Shown: positions 9,598-21,848, numbered from the stretch's first letter. The stretch: 64,000 nucleotides of DNA from Amyloporia xantha (GCA_036971615.1 JAYKKR010000036.1:186001-250000); one strand, 5' to 3'. Notes: generated from the sequence alone by a model not told the origin. Program-made: numbers and translations.

Positions 9598-11839
9598 TTA
9601 ATCTACCGTGCTTCCTGCCTTCAACAGTAATTCGTCATCGTCCTCATCACCAGAAGCAACGAGGAGGGGTTGCTCGTCGATCTTCATCCTGATTGTTGGC
9701 CAGCCTTCGCGGTTACGTTTATGGGTGCGCACCGGTGAGGTCGGTTTTAGCCTGCCCTGCTCGTCCCGAACACGTTCGGCAGCCGCACGCGACGCAGATG
9801 TGGAGGCAGCGAAGTCTGCTAGGGTGACGGTCCCAGAGCGCGTTCTCCGAGAACGCACCTCGCTAGTCGCGTTACTTGCCTTGGGATTAGTATTTGCAGA
9901 GACGCCAACTGCAGAGACCGGTGGGCGTGCGAAATCCGAAGCACGGATCGTGTCCCCTCGCTTCCGCCTGTGAGTTTGCTCTTTGCTCCGTACTGCCCTT
10001 GATGTGAGTTGAGGAGACAGGTTTGGGGTGTGTGAAAGAGGAAGGGCACTAGATAAGAGCGGGCCACCAATGCTATCTTCCCTTTCTCTAAACATAGAGG
10101 CGGCGGACCACTTTTCATCTTCTGTTTGATATGTGCGCGTAACGTCAGTGAAACATCGGATTATCCGCGGGAATGCATAGAATCCGAGACTTGAGAGCAA
10201 AGCTATATAGATCACCTACCATCGAGCCCAAGAATAGAGAAGAGATCTCTCAGCTCATCCCCGTCCGAATCAGCATTAAGTTGGTCAATAACAGAGGGTG
10301 ACCTTGCAACTTCCTTCAAACTATTGCTTTGACGGGGGCTAACAGTAGGGGCAGAGACAGAGCGGGCCAAACTCGGAACAGTCACAGCAGAATCTGTAGC
10401 AGGTAAGAAAGCAGAAGCGAGTCCCAGATTAAGTTCCAAGAATTGTGCAGATAGCTGAGACGCTTCGCCGGTTACAGCCATCAGTTCTTCATTCATTGGG
10501 ATGCCAGAAGTGCTGGCCTCGGAGAAACCGCCGGCAGAAGATGAATGGTTGTCCTCGGTCGCATGCACAGAGAATTCTAGGACAGAAGAGAAAAGTCCAT
10601 TGTCTGATGGGTGGTTGATAGTGCGACGGCGTCTGCGTGGGGGCGGTCGCCCTATAAATGCACGCACAACAGGTGAGTTCGGGCGTGATAGGTCTTGCAT
10701 ATCTGCGTCTTCGCCATTGGTTGCTTGCCTAGAGTGCGACGAGGCCGAAAACTCTGCACCATGGCCATTTGGCTGCATTGGCAGAGCGCCAGTCGTGGCA
10801 CGACGCTTGCGAGGAGGCGTGGAGACCTCGTTCGGGACACCCGAGTAAAAAGACGCATGTTCAAAATAAGCATCGTTCTGAGTCGATCGACTGAAATCTT
10901 TGGAATGCACCAGCCAAGTGTCAGAGGCTTGAACTCGGGTAGACGACATCGTAGGGATTGAGCCAGTGCGTGTGTGCATGGATGCAACCGGTTTGAGAGT
11001 ACTATCTGTGTCTGAAATAGACTGCTGGTGACCTTTAACCTGAGAAGTGGTCATGGCGTTCGTGAAATCCAACGGGGTGTTAGAAATGATTCTGCCCTTC
11101 TCCGTCACGATTGTAGGGACATGCGCTGAAGAAAGTGTACGCGACTTGCTGTGAAAAGCTGGTCGCCGGGCTTTCGCTTTCATCTGCTTCTTAACACCAC
11201 TCATAGGAGAAGCAGTGCGGGAGTTGGGTCGGCTAGTGAAGGGAGAAGCCAGACCGCGGACACTGTTCTCCTTGAGATTGCGCGAGCTAGTACGAGAAAG
11301 CATTCGCTTGTCAATAGGTATAGGAGACAACTCAGCTTGTTCAGTGTAGGCCGCAGGGACACTAGAGGACGGTAACATGGACTGATCAGAGCATAGGGTA
11401 GGCCGGGGTGTACAGAACTGTGTCTCACTGGCAAGAGGCTTCAGAGAAAAGACTTCAGATGAAGCGACATCGTTAGTGTCACCGGGAGAGACAAGGTCGG
11501 GAAACATAGCAGAGCCAGGATGAGACGGTGATAAATGTCGCGCTTTCTTTTCATCTCGTGGATCTTCATTGACCGGGGCTTGACGGTTGGAATCCAAAGG
11601 ACCAATGTGACGAGATCTTTTCTTCATTCTATAGGTCATTTCTTCTACAGTTATTTCCTCCTTGTCATTGGACATTGATTCGAGAGGAGAGGAATGTCGA
11701 GCATCGGAGTTGACAGGGGTAGCTTTGGCACGCGTTCGGCGGTGCGAGTATGTGGTAAGCAGCTTCCGAGATGTACTTTCAGACCTCAACTCCATTGTGA
11801 GGAAGACCAGTTCACTTGGGACGGCGTAAAAATGTCCAT
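9598..11839 (-). CDS. Unrecognised low-complexity protein with duplicated basic motif
   Basis: A long Ser/Pro/Arg-rich protein of about 700 residues, no family recognised. The last exon (9598 to ~10118) and the long middle exon (from ~10212) join through a GTAGGT intron in frame (FSILGLDEDEKWSAASMF). A further 53-nt intron near 11760-11812 appears to join an upstream exon with FGVVCLDELPKQP. In that model the Met at 11839 is the earliest in-exon start; small exons at 11840-11922 and 12037-12069 may extend it, and the true first exon is unresolved. Visible motifs: basic clusters MKKRSRH and RPPPRRRRRTINH, and a repeated motif near the C-terminus, RRKRGDTIRASDFARP followed by RRTRSGTVTLADFAAS about 40 residues later. 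The composition suggests a nuclear, disordered protein. Function unknown. Confidence 0.5.
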
Positions 11840-12227
11840 CCCGTCAGATTTTAGTGGTTGTTTGGGTAACTCATCAAGACATACTACACCGAATGGCTGA
11901 ATTTTTGGTTTCTTTTGAGGCACTGTAATGTTCAATATCCTAGATCATGGTAAAGGAGGGTGTAAGCTTCAGTATATACTTTGAAACACTAACGGGTATA
12001 AAATTCACTGCGATTGGCACTGCATAGTGTACATACCTCACCGTAGAGATCGTGGTCTGTACGAGAAATCTGGAGCAAGTTTATGAGATGGATGTATTAT
12101 TCATATTCAGGCAAACATGCCCGTATATGCGTCGGTTTGTGTCCGCAGGATGAGTTGTTTTGTGAACGAGGTTACGTGCACGGAGTCCGGACAGCGTATT
12201 GGCGCTTATCGTGCGCGTCGCGTGAGT

Positions 12228-12233
12228 CACGTG
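12228..12233. promoter_or_regulatory. CACGTG (TCACGTG) E-box in divergent promoter
   Basis: TCACGTG lies in the interval between the unrecognised minus-strand gene and the plus-strand gene at 12431. CACGTG is the core bound by fungal bHLH factors of the Cbf1/Pho4 type. Function here is inferred from position only. Confidence 0.35.
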
Positions 12234-12430
12234 CTCCCCATCTCCCACGTCAGTGGCGCGTTTGGTCGCGGCGGTGAACCTAGCCAGGCATTAGCCACTG
12301 CAACCACCTCTTCTCATTGAATTCTAGCTTATGGTCCTCTCCTTCTGAACTGCGACATACTCTGCGCTGGTCGTGCAAAGAATACACTCGTAACCGCAAA
12401 TTATCTCACGTTAAATCCTATACAGTCACG

Positions 12431-15400
12431 ATGGTCGTCACCAAACGGGCACCTGTGCCTCCTATGCCGTCGTCGCGCACACATTCGACACAGCAACTTC
12501 CTCGAGTGAGGGGTAAAGCTCCTTCAGACCTGTTTGATACTACAGACGCACCAAATCCCCTTTCGAATGGTACTACTGAAGGGGAGTCAGATGTCAAACA
12601 TGACGACCAGCCTGCGGCGGAGCAAGACACGGTGAGCATCTGAACATCTATTTCATTCTGGCATCAAGAGGCAGGGTGCTTCTGGGAGGGATTGCTCTCG
12701 TATTGTTAACTACTCAGCTACGGCTCACCTGTTGATCTTGAATTGACTTGCGGATGGATTGTGCTCTTGTGGATAAAGCTAGTCACACGAGCGGAAGAGT
12801 TTCACGTTTCATAACATTGAACACTTAATATGTTGAAGTCTATATTCATATGGCCAATGGCCGATACACGTGCGACTAAGACACAATCCAGTGATGTACA
12901 CCGCACTTTCACACTGTGTTCATCAAATGCATGTTGTGTACAGGTACTGAACGTCATCTGAATTAAACAGAACCATTATCCACCCAAGAAGAAATCGTCC
13001 AAAATCAAGTCAAAATCGAAACAGAAGAAAGGCGGGAAGGTAGGATTCAGGTCTATCTTGCCGTTGATAAGTCGTCTTACCGAAGATACCAGAAGTCTTC
13101 CTCTGGAGGTTCTACATTCTTTGACTTCCTTTCCCGCATTTTCATCCTCTGGTTTACTATCTATTCGCTATCCGTATGCCCTCAAGACACGCAGCTTAAA
13201 TCTCCTGTCTGCCGCGGTCTCTCGGAGTACCGCCGACTGGTTATAGATCCTTATGTCATGCCGCCTGTACGACTTGCGTTGGGGCATCCCTCCGTTGCGC
13301 CCTATATCCAAAAAGCCAAACCATATAAGGACCGGGCGGTTGCCACTGCGAAACCTATTGTTCAGCGCACGCTCCATGAATGGAATGCGCGCGTGGTCCC
13401 TCAGTGGAACAAGCTAGCCGTCCCGCTTTGGAAGCGGTATGCAGTCCCACAATTGCAACGACTTGACGCACAAGTTGCACCTTACCGTGCGCGTATTACG
13501 CACGAGTACGAGCGGCAGGTTGGCTCGTACGTGCGTCAGGTAAGTCCCTATGTCGAGAAAGCGACGGGCACCCTCTCTCGGTGGCAGCAAAAGTCCCGTC
13601 CATACGTCGTTCTTGCGGCCCACAAAACATACGATGGATACCGACGCGCTGCGCCATATGCACGTCCTGTTGGGGAAAAGTTGAAAGTGCTCCTGGCGCG
13701 GCTGATCGTTTTTCTCGCGGAGAAGAGACGGCAGTTTGTTGACCCCCATGTACAAATGCTCTGGGAACGAGTCAAAGAGTTGAGCAGCGGGAGGCCAAGA
13801 GCACCGGCTGCTGCGGAAATGCGGGACTCCATCACTTCGCACATCTCCAAGGCCTCTGAAGGAGCAGCGTCTGTTGTATCGTCGTTGATACACGCGCAGA
13901 CCCAGTCGCTGGATTCTTTACTGCCTTCCAATGCGGGTGATACCACCGATGTTCCGGCTGTCCCGGATGTTTTATCTGGATCAACTTCACACCTCTCCAC
14001 TGTCCGGTCAACGTCTCCCACGTCGTTCTCCAACGATGCTGCCGAACAAGTCGCATCCCTGGTGCCCAGTAGCCCGACTGTTGCTCACGACACGGCATCC
14101 ATCCTTGATGCGGCATCAGTGCCTCTGTCGTCCGCAGCGTCTAGCGCTTCATCCTATGAAGAGGCCGCTCTACCTTCGGTATCGCTCGCGCCCTCATTCG
14201 GCACAGCAGTATCAGAAACCGCGACGGAGGCCTTGTCGTCAGGTTCTTCTATAGTGTCATCTGTAACTGATCACTTGTTCCCGTCTGCATCTTCCGTGAG
14301 CGACGCAGCAACCGCAGCTCTATCACATGCCCCAGAGTCGATTGCCTCATCCGCCAGGCACGCGTCATCTGCCTTGTCTTCTGGTATGTCGTCAGTGATA
14401 GATCAGGTCGCCGCCTCAGTCACGCCGGTACTTGCTTCTCCGAGCGCCCCGCCCTATCAAGAGGACGAAGACTCGGATATTGACCTAGATGCCTTCTACG
14501 CGGAACTTGGTCTCCAAGAAGTGATATCGGAGCCCAGCGCTCCGACGGCAGGGTCAGTTTCATATCCGCCTGTCAAGAGCGAATCCGAGGAGGAAAAGGC
14601 CGAGCGAAAGCGCATACGCGATGCGAAGATGGCGGAGAAACGAGCAGATATAATGTCCCGGCATACCAAATGGGAACAAGATCTGGCCGAATCAATCGAG
14701 CTTAACAAGAAAGCCCTCCGTCAGGCGCTTGTCACACTGAGGAAAGCTGCGGCCGCGGAATTAAAAGAGTCGGCCGAAATTCGCGCGGAGATCGAGGGCC
14801 TAGTGGAGGAGGCGGAGAAATTCCTCCGCGGCGCAGAGAAGTATCTGCAGACCCTGAGCAAGGAAGGAAGGACCGAACAGGAGAAACGCGCTATGTGGGA
14901 GCGCGTGACTGACAAGGTAGACGAGAAGTTTGCGGACCGATTGAGCCAGACGGAGGCGGTCGTGAACGGCTGGTACATGCCAGTGTTGGACAAGGAACTG
15001 ACAGAAGTTCGTATTGCAGTTATCAACATCTTCGAACTGTCAACTAACAGAGCGTTCTAAATCGTCAGGTTCGCAAGGTCACGGACGCCGTCAGGGACAT
15101 CGCTGACAGGGCCCAGACCGATATCGGAATGGACTACGCATATCTTGACGATGTCACCTACAACGATTGGCAACGATATCATGATTTACTGAGGAGTGAG
15201 TACATTCTCTTACGAAGATCTTCTGGTAAATCTAGGAATGGACCGTGCATTTACCGGCGCTGTGCTCTTCGGCCAATTGCGTGTGCTTTTCAGCCTATCT
15301 TAATCGAGGCGATGTTTGTACCGTGATTCTGACCGTGTGCTCATCATTGGCATTGCTCCTTCTAGGCAGTGACAATTTCACCAATGTCGCGAACTCCATA

Positions 15401-15841
15401 CAGAACGGGTCCGATCCTTCACCACCCTTCAACCCAGTATTGGACGAAATTCTCGACCTGCAAGCAGAAGTACAAGACGTTGTGGTAGGCTTCGAAACAC
15501 GCCTACGTCGCATCAAACGCACTGGCGAACGTGTATTGGGCGACGGTGGTCAGCAAACCGAATCAGAGCCCCAGGATGACGAGTCTGTCTCGATTCTCCC
15601 AATCGAAGATGAGGGGAAGACCCAGTCCCCTGCAGACATCGGCGTACCGCCCGTTGTAATAGGCCGAAGCAAAGAGGAGGTCATGGATGCGCTCAATCGC
15701 CTTGTGGAGCAAGATGGACAAGCTACATCGGCTCCTCAGGCAACAGAACAGCCTTCGGATCCTGAAGTCGCCGTACGCAGCCTTACGGAGGAGGACGACT
15801 CCAGCTATACGGAGTCATCTTTGGTTCATGAGGAGCTCTGA
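12431..15841 (+). CDS. Large membrane-anchored coiled-coil protein of unknown function
   Basis: Five exons, about 930 residues. Exon 1 begins MVVTKRAPVPPMPSSRTHS. A long 339-bp intron (12632-12970) leads to a Lys-rich exon (PPKKKSSKIKSKSKQKKGGK). The next exon opens with one hydrophobic segment, STFFDFLSRIFILWFTIYSL, a likely signal anchor. It continues through CRGLSEYRRLVIDPYVMPP into a region with many VxPxxxK/YxxR-like repeats (APYIQKAKPYKDRAV, VVPQWNKLAVPLWKRYAVPQ, VGSYVRQVSPYVEKATG), reminiscent of amphipathic repeats. Then come a Ser/Ala-rich middle, an acidic motif DEDSDIDLDAFYAELGLQE and a long charged coiled coil (about residues 490-620). The last exons end in a Glu-rich tail. From memory, similar basidiomycete proteins carry the label transcription factor hoxA13, but no homeodomain is visible here. 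Probably an ER or organelle membrane protein; role unknown. Confidence 0.7.
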
Positions 15842-16900
15842 CATGCATTTTCCCTATTTGAATTGTAATGACTCCTTTTACATGCACGGAGTCCTATTTT
15901 CTATCACTTATTTCAAAACGTCATTTGTTTCCTTTTGCACCAGGTGGTCGTGATGGTCTATGCTGACATATGAATTATCTTTCCGGGTCATGTTGTTCCT
16001 TGGCGTATGCCAGGCTTGCAGTGCCTTAATACACTATGCCCATCAATCTTTGGTCCTGAATTCTTAAGCTCGCAGACAGATTAGCTATGTATGATTGTGT
16101 CTGATAATGTCAGATGGAGTTTGCTTCAACTATCCCTCCCGGGCTTTTTGTATAAGAACCGCCTTGATTATCGCATAGCGCCAGAGAGCGCCAGTTTCTT
16201 AAATTTGATCGGTGCTGTGCACGATTATACGAATATGCTTATATGCAGATGGCTATCTTGTGAAGCAGTCATGCTGCAAGCTTCTCGCCGTGAAATGGAC
16301 TAATTGTTCGGAAAGCCTGTTTGGTCAGTCCAGAAAGTTTGGAGCCGGCGTACCTGGGCGCATGCACACCACCGGGAGAACTCCCACATATAACCCTTGA
16401 TGACTTGATATGTGATGACCGATGAGGAAGAGGTAGTGAAGTATTCGTCATGAAAATCGTAGTACCTCCGGAAGGCTGAGTCAATCTGGTGCCTTGTCTA
16501 TGAAAAAGTATACTCAAATCCAGCAACTCGTCAACCTCTCGCTAGCGCTATCCAGGCCGCCCGGCGATCGTTGTCTAAATTCGCGGATCTGTCAGAAGAG
16601 CTCCTATAACTTCCTGGACCCACAACTGGCGTGACATTTATCTCCCTTGCGAAAGGATTTACCTTCATTAGGACACTTAGTGGCAGCAAGTCTTGATAAT
16701 ATAAAGTTCTTTTGTCACTCCGGATCTGTGACTGTCAGTTCGGCAAGCGTCCGGAGTATTCATCTCAGTAGCGCCATAATCAAGTTCTGGCAAGACAGCT
16801 GTAGTAACCTACAAGGAAAGTGCATTAAACAAATAACAATGGGACAGGTAAAGCAACACTGTGACAGGCAACGATGTAAGAAGAAGCAGCATCAGCAAAA
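15842..16900. other. Intergenic region between convergent genes
   Basis: About 1.06 kb between the 3' ends of the membrane-anchored protein gene and the HP1 gene. Short ORFs on both strands show no motif or consistent exon structure. No gene or repeat could be supported; it may hold two 3' untranslated regions. Confidence 0.45.
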
Positions 16901-17960
16901 TTAGTCGTTCTCGTCACTGGCCCTCCAGCGCAAGTTCTGCTCGTAGAATTCAAGCAACTACACGAATTAAGTTAATAATCAAGGAGACAAGATAAACCAA
17001 CACGTACTTTCCGAGGCATCTTTTCTTTGCATACTGCAGTCTCTTCTCTGGCACGTCCCCTTCCACCCTTCCTGGAAACGCTGTCGACAAGTGACATCAG
17101 AGAGGATAGAGAAAGAGCACTTACAATGTGAAGTAGACCAGGAGACGATCATCCGACGTGCGTTCGACAGTGTCAATGGTATCCACGATGTGCTCCCAAG
17201 TGGCAGAAGACATCCAAGTCTTCATATCCTTGTATGATTCCGGGCCACTCTCATCTACGTCCATGGGCTCAGAAGCGGCCTTTTTGCCTGTGCTTTTTCT
17301 CGCCTTCTTCACTCTTGGTCTGTCATCTTCTTCCTCATCTTCCACTTTCTGCTGCTCTGAGGAACCTCTCGCAGACTTGGCCTTAGGTGGCCTCCCTCGT
17401 TTCTTCGCAGGCATCTCCTCCACTTCGGAGCTGTCATCTCTCACAGTCGAACCTCTTGGCGCTTTTACGCTAGATACTCTCGGACCTGCCCCCGTTGACT
17501 TGCGACCGGCCTTTTTGTCCTTTTTGTTCCGCTGCCAGTACTCGTCGATGAGGACTTGAGCATTTCTGTGTCAAGGCGGGCGCATGAGTACGAGGACTTG
17601 TTCTAAGTCAAACCGAAAATCACCCCGCGTCCTTCTCATCTACCCAGCTGTTATGCTCTTCGGTGTACCCCTTCCATTTGACGAGATAGCCCATACGGCC
17701 CTGCAATGAAAGCCGACTTCAGAGCTCTAGTATAAACCGAAAAGATGATATCCACACACATTGGGGAAAGTACCAAGTTTAGCATCCAAGATTTTCTCAA
17801 TCTCGTATTCCTCTTCAACTCCGTCAGAGCCACCGTCATCCTCGTCAACGTCCATCGCAGGCTCTTTGTTCTTCGATGATTTCGTAGCACTAGCGCTCGT
17901 CTTCGAGTGTCTCCCGCCTCTGTCACTCTCGCTATCAGAGTCAACCGCCGCTCGCGCCAT
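16901..17960 (-). CDS. Heterochromatin protein 1 / Swi6-like chromodomain and chromoshadow protein
   Basis: About 280 residues in five exons. An acidic N-terminus leads to the chromodomain EEEYEIEKILDAKLGTFPN, continuing after an intron as GRMGYLVKWKGYTEEHNSWV. The three aromatic-cage residues that bind H3K9me2/3 are present (Y of EYEIEK, W of VKWKGY, W of NSWV). The linker is basic and AT-hook-like (KKRGRPPKAKSARG), then a chromoshadow domain: WEHIVDTIDTVERTSDDRLL, VCKEKMPRKLLEFYEQNLRW, stop at 16901. Small introns at about 17081-17127 and 16958-17007 are required to join the chromoshadow. It should bind methylated H3K9 and dimerise through the chromoshadow to build heterochromatin. The start at 17960 (MARAAVDSDSESD) is the first Met upstream of the acidic region. 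Confidence 0.92.
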
Positions 17961-18249
17961 ATCGGCACACTTTAAAGTCTGAATGAGAACAAACGGACGA
18001 ACAAGATGAGAGTGGAGGAGAGGCGACCGTGCGAAGTTCGCGCTTAGACGCGTCGTTTACATAAACACAGTAGCGCGACGCGGCGCTCGCGGAGCACACT
18101 GAGCGATGTTTTCGTGGTTGCGAACATACAATACATACACAAATTTAATAATGGAAGTAAAGGCAACACAGACCAGTGGACACAGCGTGGTTCAACGAGA
18201 GCGACAAGAAAATTCCACAGCAAAAAACCGCTGCCAACTGTCTGCGTAT

Positions 18250-19009
18250 CTAGTCTCGCTCTCTCCGACGAGACGGGCTGGCACTGCGCCCGCGACCCCC
18301 GCGACCTCTCCCCCCTCTCGGACCAGAAGGCGGAGGCCTGACGAATGCGTAGTCACACTGCAAATTCTGCTCCAATAGGGGAGTACCAGACGCGCCATCG
18401 ATGGCAGCTTGTGCCTCTGCCATCGTTTCGTATTCCACCAACGCATAGCCCTGTCATACAGCCACAAAGTGCATGAGGATATATCGAATTGGCACCGAAA
18501 TTTAGGACACACCTTCACGTATCCTGTCCTCCTGTCGAGGTTAAGGTGTAGGTTTTTAATCTCGCCATACTCAGCAAACTTGTCCGTCACATCTTCCTCC
18601 GTAGCCTCTTCGTGAACATTTGTCACCATTACAATCCACCCCTCAACCGCTGGGAAGACGAGGAGATAAGTAGTTTAAACGCTGATGCCCACATGTACAG
18701 AGCAGATATAACTCACAACGCGCCGCCCGTGTCTCCAACGCCTGCGAGGTCTCCACCCTATCGAATGTCTGCTCGGATGTCACCGCGCTCTCATTTGCTC
18801 CTGTCATAGAAGGTGCACATTTCACCGCATTAGTTCATACATGCCATACGCCATGGTCAGCACTCACCGGCAGCGCTTTGGAAGCCCCTGCCTTTGCGTC
18901 TTACGACACCACCAGCGCCGCCTAGTGACCAAGATTTAGCCTTGGCAGGTTCTCAGAGATGGAAGCGATTATGCTTGCCTTCGTCGATGTTCATCTCATC
19001 GTCGGACAT
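18250..19009 (-). CDS. Exon junction complex RNA-binding protein Y14 / RBM8A
   Basis: About 169 residues in five exons. Starts [11 protein letters not shown], then [12 protein letters not shown], then [20 protein letters not shown]. One RRM follows: [24 protein letters not shown], then [20 protein letters not shown], and the tail [20 protein letters not shown] typical of Y14. RNP1-like GYVKGYALVEY is intact across an intron. Joining the first two coding exons needs a 57-nt intron, 18922-18978, with a GC donor (GAAG|GCAAGC) and AG acceptor; without it an in-frame TGA interrupts the N-terminus. Y14 pairs with Magoh in the EJC, which marks spliced mRNAs. It lies 289 bp upstream of the HP1 start, same strand, so the intervening sequence is the HP1 promoter. 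Confidence 0.92.
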
Positions 19010-19923
19010 CTTGAGAATGTCGTATGGGTGGATGGCAAGCGAGAGTTGAGAATCGAAATTGCAGCTGCCGTGACAGTCGGTATTCGCCGGTCATTGGCCG
19101 AAAATGGCGTGACTTTTCACTCTGTGACTATGTGATATTGCAGTGACATAAGTCACGCAATCACTAAATGGGTATGATGTTTCAGAGTTGCACCTCTTGA
19201 CGTTTATGAGATGATTGTTATACGGGATGACCAATGTGCACAATGATCTATAAACTGCTCGCCGTGTCGGACCCTGGTAGATTGTTCTCTTTGCGAGCGT
19301 CGCCGTCCGGCTGTGAGTCAGGCATTCCCAGCGTCATATATCCATAGCTTGACTCTCAGAGCTTATTTTGTGGCAGCAGCTCCCAGTGGCCCAGCACATA
19401 CATGATGAGTGTACTTGACGTGTATCTGTATACACACGAGCGATGAGACCGCATGCCACTCCTACGTAGATATTCATCAGCCGTCGGAATTAGATGGAAG
19501 CTGACTAGTCGCGCGGACCAGATGGGTGCAGCGGCAAGCGACGGTGTGAGACAGACAACTCTTCGTTACCGGTGTGATGGGCGTGTCATACTAATCCCAA
19601 CTGGTATCTACTGGATTGTTGTTCCACTGACGGCCTCTTGCACAATTGAAGCGGTGCCTGGACAATTTAGGTATCATCGACTCTGTATCCATTGTGGTTC
19701 CCGATTTGCCATCCTGTGAGTCCCACTCGATTGCATTCTCATTCATCTGCCGCCCATGAAATTTGCATGATGCGGTCCATGACTTTTTTCTGACAAGTCC
19801 GGTCCACACGGAATCTCCCGCCCATGGACACTCATAAAAGAGCACTCAGCGTGAATCCAACCCCACCACCACATCTGTGCGTACATACCACTTCACTCTT
19901 TTAACTGCACCTGTATAGTCGTC
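19010..19923. other. Intergenic region between Y14 and the MYND-finger gene
   Basis: About 910 bp between divergent starts. A plus-strand ORF at 19453-19719 (88 codons) has no motif and no supporting splice context. Contains promoters of both genes; nothing else could be supported. Confidence 0.4.
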
Positions 19924-20660
19924 ATGAGTGCAGCACAACTCATCCAACATCCCTGCACCGTATGCCGCCAAACAACGACTACGTGGTGCAGTCGATGCGA
20001 AAAAGCCTGGTACTGCTCGCCGGAACATCTACAGAACGTGAGTGCTAGTCATATACTCTTTACGGAATGAGGCCTGACGCCACCCCGTCACGGCGATGCA
20101 GGACTGGCCTCGTCATCGGAAAGAGTGCAAGCCTGCTAATACGGCACAGCAACCTAACATGATCGCCACGCCACCTCCGGCCCAGCAGCAGCTGGTCACG
20201 GTAACCGCTATCTTGTTTGCACCGGAAGAAGGTACACCTACTTATGTCATGATCTGAGCCTGTCCGCGCCTAATCACTAACTCAAATTTTGCCTCCAGAT
20301 CGTTCTCGACTGATTTCGGTTCAGTGCCGCCCACAAGGTACTGTTTCCCAGGGCATTTGTCCGTTGCCGCTGGTGGAAGATTACTTCAAAGAAGGTGTCC
20401 CAAACACAATCATCCTTACACAAGGTTTGAACGGCGAACCACTTCGATTCCCACTGCATATTTGGTACTGCCCCAAGGCTCTGCAAAGGGGCTCCCCCAT
20501 CAATCGTGCGATTCATCGCATCACGTCTGGTGCTGCAGCCAAACCTTGGTGCGGTACCGTGATCGTGTTGAAATTCAATGGTTCGCGGAGACAGGGATAT
20601 TCTGATGCCGGAGCCAATGATTTGCCCGCGCTCTCCGCTTACTTCCTCGCTTACAAGTAA
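19924..20660 (+). CDS. MYND-type zinc finger protein
   Basis: Three exons, about 200 residues. The N-terminal MYND finger runs over two exons: HPCTVCRQTTTTWCSRCEKA, then WYCSPEHLQN, then after the intron DWPRHRKECK. It has the expected C-x2-C, C-x2-C, YC and HxxxC ligands. The rest (LISVQCRPQGTVSQG, FPLHIWYCPKALQRG, GTVIVLKFNGSRRQGY) resembles the C-terminal region often attached to MYND fingers in agaricomycetes, whose function is unknown. MYND fingers mediate protein-protein contacts with proline-rich peptides. Agaricomycetes carry large expanded families of such proteins. The intron borders GTGAGT-GCAG and GTACAC-CCAG are clean and keep frame. Confidence 0.8.
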
Positions 20661-21848
20661 TCAAAGTAAGTCTCTTCGTGATATCACACCGGCATTCAAG
20701 CCTCATGCGACGTCAATTTTGGCAGAGGAGACGTATTAGCCGTACGGTCCCCACGGTCACGGTGCCCATATCCCTTACGACAACCTTTCGGACTTCTCAG
20801 CTACGGACTTACGATGTACTTTGCACCTTTTGACTTAGTACATGAAAACCGCCACTCGAGCGGAATTATTTTATGCATTTGGGACTCGAAAGTGTATTCT
20901 TCTGATGTTCAATCGATACAATTCTTCGGCTCCGATGACTGTAATCTAAGCGAGATTGTCCAGTTGCACTGAATGATTCAATGTGTTTATGGAGCTCGAA
21001 TCATACTTCGAAAGCGCTGGTGGAATGGGAAATGATAGAAATGATGCGTCGTTGGCCGACGAAGACAGCCTTCAGCCTTCAGGCAGCTGAGCGTCTTGAC
21101 ACACTGAGCGCTCTAAAGTGAGGCACTAATGCTGTCCAAACGCTAGCTGAGGCATATGCCAGGATGTCGTCTTGTGTAGTAGACAGACGGAACAGGGCCT
21201 GGTGACGCGACCGCATGGTTCTGAACAACGAAGCAGAACGATGCCGTTGAACTCGTAATGCTAGCGCGCCAACGGGACAGACTAAAGCAGATCGTGTTCT
21301 CAAAGAAGACAATGAGTAAATTTGGGATGTACATACGGACACGCAATCTCGGGAATGCTTCGCAGCTAGCTAATCGGAGCTTGTCACGCAGAATCAGAGT
21401 CTTTCAGCGTTTCGCGGTATGCGCCCATGTGGACAACTTTAAGGTCACATCATAGATGCATCGAGATCTTAGCTGAAGTACGGCCGAGGCCCTGATTTCA
21501 AGAAGGACCTACCTGACTAACAAGGGGATTGTACCTGGCCTCAGGCAAGGAACAGCAGACCCACACAGAGCGGACCGCTAGATACTGTAATGGAGTATGG
21601 CGGCATTTACAAGAAGGATTCTTCATTCTTACAGTAACAGGATAGTCCGCGCGTAAGACGCATGTGGAAAACTCAAGAGAATGGGACAAGGCGAAGGATT
21701 GACGCATCCGCACCTGGGCCCATGTCATGGCTCGAGGAGGCGCATGACTTCGAAGCCTCTTTCAAAGTCCGCCCGGCTACCGCCGGCACGTCGATCGCTC
21801 TACGCAGTTCAGTAGCCGCCGGTCCCCCGATTCCAGTTGCCGTTCAGC
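20661..21848. other. Intergenic region upstream of the exosome subunit gene
   Basis: About 1.19 kb. Overlapping short ORFs at 21079-21346 (minus) and 21498-21889 (both strands) show no recognisable motif. No gene or repeat supported. Confidence 0.4.
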
